Positions 1 to 8,112 of a stretch of DNA of 64,000 nt are shown piece by piece. Each line of letters opens with the position of its first letter. Positions within the stretch are counted from its first letter, which is position 1. Below the pieces are notes generated by a model. The model had not been told where the DNA came from, made no database searches, and saw nothing but the letters and a program-made list of their open reading frames with translations. The position numbers and the translations under genes are program-made. Source of the DNA: JBFXAM01 sp050184295 (GTDB lineage: Bacteria > Planctomycetota > Phycisphaerae > UBA1845 > Fen-1342); assembly GCA_050184295.1 (NCBI GenBank), contig JBFXAM010000010.1, forward strand, positions 1-64,000. Reading direction: 5' to 3'.

Positions 1-957
1 AGCCGCGGGGTCGTCCGCTGTGCGCAAGGCGACCTGGCCGGCGCGTTGCAGGCCTACACCGACGGCCTAGAAATCGCCCGGAAGCTCGCCGCCCGCGACC
101 CGTCGCAGTCCGCGTGGCTGCGCGTCCTGTCGTTCGGTTGGTACATAATCGGCGACGTCCGCCGCGCGCAAGGCGATCTGCCCGGCGCGTTGCAGGCCTA
201 CACCGACAGCCTCGAAATCCGCCGGAAGCTCGCCGCCCGCGACCCGTCCCAGACCGAGTGGCAGCGCGACCTGTCAATCAGCTGGAACAAGATCGGCGAC
301 GTCCGCCGCGCGCAAGGCGATCTGCCCGGCGCGTCGCAGGCCTACACCGACGGCCTAGAAATCGCCCGGAAGCTCGCCGCCCGTGACCCGTCGCAGACCG
401 AGTGGCAGCGCGACCTGTCGGTCAGTTGGAACAAGATCGGCGACGTCCGCCGCGCCCAAGGCGATCTGCCCGGCGCGTTGCAGGCGTACACCGACAGCCT
501 CGAAACCCGCCGGAAGCTCGCCGCCCGCGACCCGTCGCAGACCGAGTGGCAGCGCGACCTGTCGATCGGTTGGAACAAAATCGGCGACGTCCGCGTCGCG
601 CAAGGCGACCTGCCCGGCGCGTTGCAGGCCTACACCGACGCCTTCGAAATCGCCCGGAAGCTCACAGCCCGCGACCCGTCGCAGACCGAGTGGCAGCGCG
701 ACCTGTTCGTCAGCGAGGGAAAGCTGGGAGTGTTAGCGATGCAGACGGACGACCGCGCCGCCGCCCGCGCGCACTTCGAAGCCGCGCTGACCATCATCGA
801 GAAGCTCGTGCAGCGCGATCCGACCAACGCTCAGTGGCGTGAGGATCACGCGTGGGTGCAGAACGCTCTCCGCGGAGTCGATGAAGCGCCCCCTACGGCT
901 TCTCGCCCGAAATCTCCACCTGCGCCGCCCCCGGCGGCGGATCGAGCCGCTCCGTGA
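1..957 (+). CDS. TPR-repeat protein, 5' end outside window
   Basis: The frame is open from the first base, so the gene begins upstream of the window; the apparent TTG start at 46 is internal. The visible 318 codons are tetratricopeptide-like repeats with a strict 48-residue period carrying recurring elements such as GDLPGALQAYTD, RRKLAARDPSQTEWQRDLS and WNKIGDVRRAQ. A last diverged TPR (about 240-290) is followed by a Pro/Ala-rich tail. TPR arrays of this kind bind proteins and are often the C-terminal part of larger planctomycete proteins such as Ser/Thr kinases, but no catalytic domain is visible here. The last 65 bases overlap the convergent TIGR03009-like gene, and the low-complexity tail lies in that overlap. 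The TPR assignment is firm; the function is unknown. Confidence 0.85.
   Translation, partial: SRGVVRCAQGDLAGALQAYTDGLEIARKLAARDPSQSAWLRVLSFGWYIIGDVRRAQGDLPGALQAYTDSLEIRRKLAARDPSQTEWQRDLSISWNKIGDVRRAQGDLPGASQAYTDGLEIARKLAARDPSQTEWQRDLSVSWNKIGDVRRAQGDLPGALQAYTDSLETRRKLAARDPSQTEWQRDLSIGWNKIGDVRVAQGDLPGALQAYTDAFEIARKLTARDPSQTEWQRDLFVSEGKLGVLAMQTDDRAAARAHFEAALTIIEKLVQRDPTNAQWREDHAWVQNALRGVDEAPPTASRPKSPPAPPPAADRAAP
25..744 (+). repeat. Five tandem 144-bp coding repeats
   Basis: Copies begin at 25, 169, 313, 457 and 601, exactly 144 bases apart, each encoding one 48-residue TPR-like unit. Copies 2 to 4 are nearly identical in DNA. The first diverges in its second half and the fifth after about position 706. 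Near identity at DNA level points to recent duplication or gene conversion. Confidence 0.9.
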
Positions 958-1855
958 TTTCCTCATATCCCGCCGGCGGATCGATCTGAAACAGGCTCGC
1001 CGCGAAGCCGTCGTTCACGCGGATTTTCTCCATCGTGACGCTCATGTATTCGTTCACCTCGCCCATCCCGTCCTTCCGCGCCGCCTTCACCATCACCGGC
1101 AGCCCCGCCTCCTTGCCCTCGCGCGCCACCCAGAAGTCCACCTGCCGATACAGCCGCCCGGTCCGCGTGCCGGCGCGCGGCGTCAGGATGAGGTGATCGG
1201 CGCCCGTGGGGCCGCCTTCCGATTGATCGGTGTAGCGAATCTCGAACTCGCGCAGCAGGTCGGCCTTTTTCTGCCCGAAAGGCAGCGGAAACGGCCCCTC
1301 GCCGATCTTGTACGGATTGCTCGTGTCGGTCTCGCGGCGGACCTCGCGGCGGATGAGCGTTTTGGTCTTGGGCTGCAATTCGTGGTACCAGCGCCCGTCG
1401 AACATGTGCTTTTCGCTCAGGTCGCGCTCACGCCCGTCGACGATCTTCTTGTCAAAGTGCACCAGGAACTTCGCGACCGGATCGAACTCCTTGAACCAGA
1501 TCATGCCGCGCTTGGTGTCCGTCTCGTCGGCGAACACGTCGCTCAGTTCCCACTTCACCTGCGCGACCAGGTCGTCGACCTTCCGCTGCTCCAGCCGCGA
1601 CAGAATCTTCTCGACCGTCGGATCCAGCTCCTTCGCCGCCTTCGCGATGTCCACCGGCGGCGGCTCGGTCGCGGGCGGCAGCGGCGCCGGCGGCGGAACC
1701 GGCCGCGCGTCCGCCGCGGGCTTCGCGCCCGGCACCGCCTGCGGCCCGTCGTCGGCACGGGCCACACTGGCCCCGCCGAGCACCCCGCTCGCGACGGTGC
1801 ATGCGACAGCCGCTATCATTCCGACCAACCACGGATCGCGAACGCGCTGAGTCAT
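893..1855 (-). CDS. TIGR03009-like secreted planctomycete protein
   Basis: The chosen ATG (1855) follows a GGAG motif and gives 320 residues starting MTQRVRDPWLVG, with a hydrophobic signal segment ending near ASVARAD; the open frame continues to 1906. After a Pro/Ala-rich linker (about 35-65) comes a globular domain with EKILSRLEQRKVDDLVAQVKWE, LIRREVRRETDTSNPY and DFWVAREGKEAGLPVMVKA. It resembles the planctomycete family TIGR03009 and the LolA/LolB-like fold, in which an unclosed beta barrel handles lipids or lipoproteins. A periplasmic location is inferred. The family assignment is from memory of its pattern and the substrate is unknown. Its 3' end overlaps the convergent TPR gene by 65 bases. 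Confidence 0.7.
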   Translation of the reverse strand: MTQRVRDPWLVGMIAAVACTVASGVLGGASVARADDGPQAVPGAKPAADARPVPPPAPLPPATEPPPVDIAKAAKELDPTVEKILSRLEQRKVDDLVAQVKWELSDVFADETDTKRGMIWFKEFDPVAKFLVHFDKKIVDGRERDLSEKHMFDGRWYHELQPKTKTLIRREVRRETDTSNPYKIGEGPFPLPFGQKKADLLREFEIRYTDQSEGGPTGADHLILTPRAGTRTGRLYRQVDFWVAREGKEAGLPVMVKAARKDGMGEVNEYMSVTMEKIRVNDGFAASLFQIDPPAGYEEITERLDPPPGAAQVEISGEKP

Positions 1856-2503
1856 TGACGAGATCTCCATGTCGACGAAGCAACCCGCAGCGACTTCATT
1901 CGTCAATTCTACGCGGCCATCCGATGGCGCGAAAGCGCGCCGCGCGGGCGCCGCGCCCGTCGGAGGCGTGACCGTTTCGGCGGGCGCTCAATTCCGCCGC
2001 AACGGTGCGACGGCGTGTCACCACGGGTGGAGCCGCGCCAGCGGCGCAACTCGTGGATCGGAAATCCGAAACGTAACAGCCGCCACGCACGGGCCGGTGG
2101 AATGCGTGCGGCAACGATCCGCCTGCCGTCGGTCGCTGCCGAGGCCGCACAAATCCGTGCGACTTTGTCCATCGGTTCCGCTCCGCCCTCGCGGGCCTCG
2201 CTCCACGTGTGGCTACACCCCTTGGCCCCGTCGGGGCCGCTCGAACCGTCACGCACCGTCGCCCGTCCGATCGCTCGCACGCAGTCCGGCATGTGTGCGT
2301 GCTGCGCCCACGCTGTCGGACGAGGCCCGCCGCCTGGCGCGGCGGGTTCTGATCTGCCGCGGCGGGTCTGCGGAACAGCACGCCGCACCGTCCCCGCTCG
2401 CAGTGTCGCACGGTCGAGCACAAGAGGAATGGTGCGCCCCGCTCGCGCGATCGCACGATCGAATGCCGCCCTTCCGCCACTATCCGTCCGCGACCCCACC
2501 GGC
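1856..2503. other. Intergenic region between divergent genes
   Basis: About 650 bases separate the TIGR03009-like gene (minus) from waaA (plus). All frames here are Arg/Pro/Ala-rich and lack recognisable domains or ribosome sites. It should carry the divergent promoters, but I see no clear -35/-10 pair, RNA gene or strong hairpin. Confidence 0.5.
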
Positions 2504-3796
2504 ATGATCCTCCTGCTCGACGCCGCCTACTTCCTCGCGCTGCTCCTCTTGTGGCCGTGGCTGCTCTATCGCCGCTGGAAGGCCGGCCCAGGAAGCCTCA
2601 GCATCTCCGAGCGACTCGGAAAGCTGCCGTCGCGCCCCGTCGCGGCCCACTGCGTCTGGATTCACGGCGTCTCGCTGGGCGAGATCAACGCCACGCGTAC
2701 AATCGTCGCCGAGCTGCGCCGGCGCTCGCCGGACACCGCGATCTACATCACCAGCACGACGCGCACCGGTCTCGACCGCGCCCGTGAGCTCTACCCGCAT
2801 CTGCCCGTCGGGCGTTTCCCGGTCGATCTCTCGTTCGCCATCCGACGCGCGCTCGGCGTCGTCCGCCCGACGGCGATCATCCTGATGGAGCTGGAGACCT
2901 GGCCGAACCTGCTGTTCGTCGCCGCCCGGGCGGAGATTCCCGTGCTGATCGCCAACGGCCGCGTCACCGAGGAGCGCAGCATGCGTCGCTTCCGGCGCTG
3001 GCCGCTCCGCGGTCTCGCGCGGCGCATGTTCCGCGAAGTCCGCTGGGTCGGCGCGCAAGACGCGACCTACGCCGCCCGATTCGTCGAGCTCGGGGCGCCC
3101 GCCGAGCGCGTCGAGGTCACGGGTTCGGTGAAGTACGATTCCGCCGACGTCGCCGACCACATCGATGGAATGGAAGCGCTCGCCGACGCGATGGCGATCG
3201 ACCGCATGCGCCCGCTGTGGGTCTGCGGCAGCACCGGCCCCGACGAAGAAGCGGCGATCCTCGCCGCGTACTCGGCGCTGCGCGCGGAATTCCCCGCGCT
3301 TCAGCTTGCGCTCATCCCGCGCAAGCCCGAACGCTTCGAGGAAGTCGCCCGGCTCATCGTCCGGCACGGCTATGCCTGTCTGCGCCGCAGCGCCGGTCCT
3401 CCGCTCGTGCCGGAAAGCGTCGCCGAACCGACGCCCGTCTTTCTCGGCGACTCGGTTGGCGAACTGCGGAAGTTCTACGCACTGGCGACGGTGGTCTTCG
3501 TCGGGCGCACGCTCGTGCCGCTCGGCGGTTCGGACGTCATGGAGGTCGCGGGGCTCGCGAAACCGATGATCGTCGGTCCGTTCGTCGAGAACTTCGCCGA
3601 GGCGATCGAGCTGTTGCGCGCCGAGCGCGGCGTCGTTGAAGTCGCATCCGTCGCCGAACTCGCTCCGGCAGTCGCGCGGCTGTTGGGCCACGCGACCGAG
3701 CGGGAGCGCATCGGCCGCGCCGCGCGGCGTACAATTGTCGCCCGCCGCGGCGCCACGGAGAGGATCATCGATCGTGTGTTGCGCGAACTGTACTGA
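2504..3796 (+). CDS. waaA: 3-deoxy-D-manno-octulosonic acid (Kdo) transferase
   Basis: This inner-membrane GT30 enzyme transfers Kdo from CMP-Kdo to the lipid A precursor. The chosen ATG gives 430 residues, the usual family length, starting with the N-terminal membrane anchor MILLLDAAYFLALLLLWPWL; the frame is open further upstream but that part is low-complexity. The N-terminal Rossmann half has HGVSLGEINA and the hallmark MELETWPNLL, whose Glu is the likely catalytic base. The C-terminal half has the CMP-binding region VFVGRTLVPLGGSDVMEVAG followed by KPMIVGPFVENF. The usual GGHNPLEPA motif reads GGSDVMEVA here, so His-Asn is replaced by Ser-Asp. ribD follows 67 bases downstream on the same strand. 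Its presence argues for an LPS-type outer membrane. Confidence 0.92.
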   Translation: MILLLDAAYFLALLLLWPWLLYRRWKAGPGSLSISERLGKLPSRPVAAHCVWIHGVSLGEINATRTIVAELRRRSPDTAIYITSTTRTGLDRARELYPHLPVGRFPVDLSFAIRRALGVVRPTAIILMELETWPNLLFVAARAEIPVLIANGRVTEERSMRRFRRWPLRGLARRMFREVRWVGAQDATYAARFVELGAPAERVEVTGSVKYDSADVADHIDGMEALADAMAIDRMRPLWVCGSTGPDEEAAILAAYSALRAEFPALQLALIPRKPERFEEVARLIVRHGYACLRRSAGPPLVPESVAEPTPVFLGDSVGELRKFYALATVVFVGRTLVPLGGSDVMEVAGLAKPMIVGPFVENFAEAIELLRAERGVVEVASVAELAPAVARLLGHATERERIGRAARRTIVARRGATERIIDRVLRELY

Positions 3797-3863
3797 CGCG
3801 GAGCGCGGATCGCCCGCGGAGTTGGCGCAACAGGACTTCGCCAACGCGTCTCGGCCAAAACGC

Positions 3864-5081
3864 ATGCCGCATCTCAGCGAACACGAACGATTCATGCGGC
3901 GCGCCCTCGATCTCGCGGCGCACGGACTCGGGCGCGTCGAGCCCAACCCCATGGTCGGTTGCGTCCTCGTCCGCAACCGCCGCGTCATCGGCGAAGGCTT
4001 TCACCAGCGGTTCGGCGGTCCGCACGCGGAGGTCGAAGCGCTGCGCGCGTGTCGTGGGTCGCCGCGCGGCGCGACCGCGTACGTCACGCTCGAGCCGTGC
4101 TGCTATCACGGCAAGACGCCGCCCTGTACCGACACGCTGCTGGCCGCGGGCGTCGGCCGCGTGTACGCCGCCATGCGCGACCCGAATCCGCGCGTCAGCG
4201 GCGCCGGCATCGACCAGCTCCGAAAGGCCGGCGTCGCGGTCGAGGTCGGTCTCTGCGCCGGTCCAGCCGCAATGCTGAACGCACCGTTCATCAAGCTGAT
4301 GCAGCAGCGCCGCCCGTGGGTGATACTCAAGTGGGCGCAAAGCCTCGACGGGCGCATCGCGACGCGCACCGGCGACTCGAAATGGATCAGCGACGACGCG
4401 ATGCGCGCTCACGCCCACGCCCTGCGCGCCCGCGTCGACGCGATCATCGTCGGCGTCCGCACCGCGCTGCGCGACGACCCGGCGCTCACCTGCCGGCTCG
4501 CCGACCCGCTCCGCATCGCGACACGCATCGTGCTCGACCCCGACCTGCGGCTGCCCGCGACGTCGCAGCTCGTCGCGACCGCGCGCGAGTTCCCCACGCG
4601 TGTCTATCACGCCATGCCCGCACCCGGCGCCGCGGCCCGACCGATCGCGAGCGCCGCGCGGAAGCTACGCGCCAGCGGCGTCGTCGTCCGCGATTTGCCG
4701 CGCACCGGTTCCGACAGCCGTGCGACGCGCGCCGCCCGCGGCGACGCCCGTGTCCGCCGCCCCGCCGACCCGGGGGTTTCGTTGCCGCACCTGCTCGACG
4801 ATCTGGGCGCAGACTCGATGACCAACGTGATGATCGAAGGGGGCGGCCGGCTCCTCGGGCGCTTTCTCGACGAGCGCCTCGCGGACGAAATCCAGATTTA
4901 CATCGCCCCGTTGCTCATCGGCGGACGGCGCGCCGTCGGCGCGCTCGATGGCGCCGGGGCGCGCACTGTTGTTGAGGCGGTGCGCCTCTCGACAAGCCAC
5001 CGCGCGGACGGGGCGCCGCACGCCACGGTGAAGCCGGTCGGTTCGGGGTGGGTCTTTCAGGGGCGCCTCTGGGAGCCGTGA
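3864..5081 (+). CDS. ribD: Riboflavin biosynthesis bifunctional deaminase/reductase RibD
   Basis: RibD deaminates 2,5-diamino-6-ribosylamino-pyrimidinone phosphate and then reduces its ribose chain with NADPH, the second and third steps of riboflavin synthesis in the cytoplasm. The 405 residues begin MPHLSEHERFMRRALDLA. The cytidine-deaminase-like domain (1-145) carries HAEVEAL (His54, Glu56) and EPCCYHGKTPPCTDTLL, which supplies the zinc Cys residues. The reductase domain (about 150-400) has LKWAQSLDGRIAT, GDSKWIS, GVRTALRDDPALT and MIEGGGRLLGRFLDE. An Ala/Arg-rich stretch near 255-300 looks like an insertion in the reductase half. No other rib genes are nearby. The start fits the family N-terminus, although the frame extends upstream into waaA. 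Confidence 0.95.
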   Translation: MPHLSEHERFMRRALDLAAHGLGRVEPNPMVGCVLVRNRRVIGEGFHQRFGGPHAEVEALRACRGSPRGATAYVTLEPCCYHGKTPPCTDTLLAAGVGRVYAAMRDPNPRVSGAGIDQLRKAGVAVEVGLCAGPAAMLNAPFIKLMQQRRPWVILKWAQSLDGRIATRTGDSKWISDDAMRAHAHALRARVDAIIVGVRTALRDDPALTCRLADPLRIATRIVLDPDLRLPATSQLVATAREFPTRVYHAMPAPGAAARPIASAARKLRASGVVVRDLPRTGSDSRATRAARGDARVRRPADPGVSLPHLLDDLGADSMTNVMIEGGGRLLGRFLDERLADEIQIYIAPLLIGGRRAVGALDGAGARTVVEAVRLSTSHRADGAPHATVKPVGSGWVFQGRLWEP

Positions 5082-5155
5082 CGCGAAGCGCGCGGAATTC
5101 AAGCCCGCGCGCCGGCCGGAACGACGATCACCGCGGCATACGAGGTGCGCCTGCG

Positions 5156-6343
5156 TCACCCGCCGGCTTGCGTCGCTGCGGTCGAGGTCGTCGCCGGCGT
5201 ACCCATTCGGTGTGCACCGACCGGCGATCGATGCGCCGGCCCGTTCCGCCGACCCTGCCCCCACCGGGCGATCACGTCCGCGATCCGCTCCGCGGCTTGG
5301 CCATCCCACAGTTCCGGCGTGCGCGGCTCGCGCGCCTTGTGCCGCAGCCCGGCGCACGCGCGCAGAATCCGCTCCGGGTCGACGCCAACCAACTGATTCG
5401 TCCCCTGCTCGATCGTCACCGGCCGCTCGGTGTTGGTCCGCAGCGTGAGGCACGGCACGCCGAGCACGGTCGTTTCTTCCTGAATGCCGCCCGAATCGGT
5501 CAGCACAAACGATGCGTCGCTCAGCAGCCGCAGGAAGTCGAGGTAGCCCAGCGGATCGAGCAAGCGCACGTGCTCGAGGCGCGCGACGCGCTCGGCGAGC
5601 CCGTTGCGATCGAGCGCCGCGCGCGTCCGCGGATGGATCGGGAACACGATCGGCTGTGACGCGTCCAGTCGCTCCAGCACGCCGATCAGCCGTCCCAGCG
5701 TTTCACCGTCGTCGACGTTCGACGGACGGTGCAGCGTGAGGACCGCGTATCGCCGCGGGGCGAGCCGGTGCTGCTCCAACACGCGCGACTCCGCCGCGAG
5801 GCGCTGGTGTTCGCGGAGAGAGTCGATCATGACGTTGCCGACCAGGTGAATCCGGTCGCGCGGCACACCCTCGCGCAGCAGATTCGCGACGCCGGACTTC
5901 TCGGTGACAAACAGCAGTTCGCTGATCGCGTCGGTCAGCACCCGGTTGATTTCTTCGGGCATCGCGCGGTCAAAGCTGCGCAGCCCGGCCTCGACGTGAA
6001 ACACCGGCACACCCAGCTTCACCGCCACCAGCGCGCACGCAATCGTCGAGTTCACGTCGCCGACCACCAGCACCGCGTCCGGCTGCTCGCGCTGCACGAC
6101 CGGCTCGAAGCGCTGCATGATCGCCGCCGTCTGCATCGCGTGCGAAGCGCTACCGACTTCGAGGTTGCAGTCCGGCGGCGGAATCCGCAACTCCGCGAAG
6201 AACCGATCGTTCATCGCCGCGTCATAGTGCTGTCCGGTGTGCACCAGGTACGGCTGAATCGCCGGGCGCCGCCCGAACGCGCGCATCAGCGGCGCGATCT
6301 TCATGAAGTTGGGCCGCGCGCCGCACACGTTCATCAACTTCAT
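5156..6343 (-). CDS. wecB: UDP-N-acetylglucosamine 2-epimerase (non-hydrolysing)
   Basis: WecB converts UDP-GlcNAc to UDP-ManNAc, a precursor for surface polysaccharides. The ATG at 6343 follows a GGAGGAAAC ribosome site and gives 395 residues, close to the family's usual 370-390. Motifs in order are GARPNFMKIAPL, HTGQHYD, VVGDVNSTIAC, HVEAGLRSFDRAMPEEINR, GNVMIDSL, LTLHRPSNVDD, FPIHPRT and the UDP-binding TDSGGIQEETTVLGVPCLTL with TNTERPVTIEQGTNQLVG. The C-terminus has about 30 extra low-complexity residues. It lies 53 bases downstream of the Wza-like exporter and is the last gene of the exosortase/EPS run, which makes a role in the exported polysaccharide likely. Confidence 0.95.
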   Translation of the reverse strand: MKLMNVCGARPNFMKIAPLMRAFGRRPAIQPYLVHTGQHYDAAMNDRFFAELRIPPPDCNLEVGSASHAMQTAAIMQRFEPVVQREQPDAVLVVGDVNSTIACALVAVKLGVPVFHVEAGLRSFDRAMPEEINRVLTDAISELLFVTEKSGVANLLREGVPRDRIHLVGNVMIDSLREHQRLAAESRVLEQHRLAPRRYAVLTLHRPSNVDDGETLGRLIGVLERLDASQPIVFPIHPRTRAALDRNGLAERVARLEHVRLLDPLGYLDFLRLLSDASFVLTDSGGIQEETTVLGVPCLTLRTNTERPVTIEQGTNQLVGVDPERILRACAGLRHKAREPRTPELWDGQAAERIADVIARWGQGRRNGPAHRSPVGAHRMGTPATTSTAATQAGG

Positions 6344-6396
6344 CGTTTCCTCCCCGACCCCGCCCGGCCGCCGCGCCCGCCGACGAACGACGCGCC

Positions 6397-7596
6397 CTAC
6401 GGCGCAGGCGGCTGGACCGCCGGCACAATCACGTTGGGCAGCCCGAATCGCACGGTGTCGAGCACGCTCTGGCGGAAACTCCCGCCGCCGATGCTGTCCT
6501 CGTCGAGGGCGCGCTGGTAGCGGTATTCCGCGACCGGATCCCAGATGCTGCCGACGCCGAATGGCCCGATGCGGATGTTGTTGAGCGCCCAGCTTCGCAG
6601 AAGCGTGTCGCCGGTGTGCGGCACCTCGAAGATGTCGCCGGGCCGCAACTCGAAGTCCGACGCCTTGCCGGCGATGATGTCCGCCAGTGCCAGCTTGACG
6701 TGCACGTTGCTGCCGTCCGCGAGTTTGCGAACGACGGTCGCTTCCTCCGGCTCCAGAAAGTCGAGCAGCCCGCCCGCCGCCGCCACGGCGCGCGTCACGG
6801 GCAGCGTACCCTCCGGCGCGATCGGAATCGTCTGCGGGATCTTCACGAGACCCATCACGTACACCGCGCTCGTAATCGCCGGCTCCACCGAGACCAGGTC
6901 GCCGGACTCCAGCGGCGGCGCGGTCATCGCGCGCCGCACGTCGTTGACGTTCATCAGGTCGTAAACGACCTCGGGCCGGTCCGCGCGAATCGGCCGAACG
7001 CGGATGCGCCCCGATGTTCCCGGCGCAAAGCCGCCGGAGCGCGCCAGCGCATACAGCACGTTCCGCTCGTCGCTGCGGAGCGTGATCAGCCCGCGCTGCG
7101 CCGCGGCGCCCGCGACCATCACGGTCGTCGCCTCCGGTCCGGTCAGCTCGCAGAAGACCGAAAGCTGCTTTACGACGCCCGGCACGAACGCCGCGTAGAT
7201 CGCCTGCTCCACTTCCTCGAGCGTCTTGCCGCCCACCTCGACCCATCCGACCAATGGCAGCGAGACGCGACCGGTCTGGTGCACACGAGCGCGCACCGCG
7301 AGCTCGGAGTATTCGTCGCGGATGCCGGTCAGCGTGACCGTGAGCACGTCGCCGGAGCTCACCGTCGCCGGCCGGACCTCCGTCAGGTTCAGCTCGCCGG
7401 GATGGACGTTGACCGGCTCGGGATCGTGCGCCGACGCCAGCTCCGCTTCGCGCTTTTGCAGCTCGGCGACCGAGATGCGCTGGTCCGACTTGCAACCCGA
7501 TACCAACGCCGCCGCCGCACCCGCCAGCAGCAGCACGAGCGCTCCGGAAACCACGCGGACGGGGACGCGGCGCGAAGCGCCAGTATCAGCGGCCAC
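6397..7596 (-). CDS. Polysaccharide export outer-membrane lipoprotein (Wza-like)
   Basis: This is probably the outer-membrane channel for an exopolysaccharide. The GTG at 7596 is preceded at good spacing by AAAGGAG, so I prefer it to the TTG at 7614; it gives 399 residues. The N-terminus is a lipoprotein signal ending LVSGC. A Poly_export-type domain (about 65-150) includes VSSGDVLTVTLTG and GRVSLPLVGWVEVGGKTLEEVEQ. SLBB-like segments follow, such as VMVAGAAAQRGLITL and VYVMGLVKIPQTIPI, and GDIFEVPHTGDTLL closes the conserved part. The remaining 60 residues are unassigned. No Wzz/Wzc co-polymerase or glycosyltransferase is beside it in the window. Confidence 0.85.
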   Translation of the reverse strand: MAADTGASRRVPVRVVSGALVLLLAGAAAALVSGCKSDQRISVAELQKREAELASAHDPEPVNVHPGELNLTEVRPATVSSGDVLTVTLTGIRDEYSELAVRARVHQTGRVSLPLVGWVEVGGKTLEEVEQAIYAAFVPGVVKQLSVFCELTGPEATTVMVAGAAAQRGLITLRSDERNVLYALARSGGFAPGTSGRIRVRPIRADRPEVVYDLMNVNDVRRAMTAPPLESGDLVSVEPAITSAVYVMGLVKIPQTIPIAPEGTLPVTRAVAAAGGLLDFLEPEEATVVRKLADGSNVHVKLALADIIAGKASDFELRPGDIFEVPHTGDTLLRSWALNNIRIGPFGVGSIWDPVAEYRYQRALDEDSIGGGSFRQSVLDTVRFGLPNVIVPAVQPPAP

Positions 7597-7762
7597 GAGC
7601 GACTCCTTTCGCAATCACGGTCTGACCCATACGCGGGTGTTTATCGGCGGCGGTTTCCGCGCCGGTTTACGCCTACGCGCGTTCCCGCGCGACCGGCGCA
7701 CCGCAATCGTTGCGCCAAATCAAACCCGCGCGGCGCGCTACGTCGGCCCCGATCCGGCCCGA

Positions 7763-7954
7763 CTACCCGAGCACGCCGTAGGTCAGCGCGTTCACCGCGA
7801 GCTGGCGCACCAGGCTGAGGATCTCGTAGGTGAAGTAGTCCGGCGCGGTAATTGCGCAGCCGCCCGCCTGGAGCAGCGCCGCGCCGGCGGCCGCCAGCGT
7901 CGCGATCCGTGCACTCTCCAACCGCCGATCCCGCCTCGTTCTGCCGCGTACCAT
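7763..7954 (-). CDS. Small lipoprotein-like protein, 63 aa
   Basis: An ATG with a GGGAG ribosome site 7 bases upstream opens a 63-codon frame. The product has a basic start (MVRGRTRRDRR), a hydrophobic segment and a lipobox-like LLQAGGC near residues 28-33. The short mature part, AITAPDYFTYEILSLVRQLA, ends at NALTYGVLG. I do not recognise a named family. It sits between the giant TPR gene (158 bases upstream) and the polysaccharide exporter on the same strand, so it may belong to the exosortase/EPS unit. Only its size and the absence of a known domain leave doubt. Confidence 0.6.
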   Translation of the reverse strand: MVRGRTRRDRRLESARIATLAAAGAALLQAGGCAITAPDYFTYEILSLVRQLAVNALTYGVLG

Positions 7955-8112
7955 GCCCGTCTCCCGTGTTGGCCGTGTGCGCCGATGCGACTGCGCCGAT
8001 CGCGCCCGCCACCGGCTGGCCCTGCTTCTATCGAGCGCCGCGGTCGGCGGGACGAGCGCTGCGCGCCGCGGACTCCGGGGTTTCGCGCGCCGTGCGACCC
8101 GGCAATCCGGCC

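Noticed and set aside
25..744. Possible CRISPR-like repeat array
   Set aside because: The period is 144 bases with no spacers; repeats are in-frame coding TPR units.
839..1858. 339-residue plus-strand frame
   Set aside because: Antisense to the TIGR03009-like gene, which has a signal peptide, ribosome site and recognisable domain.
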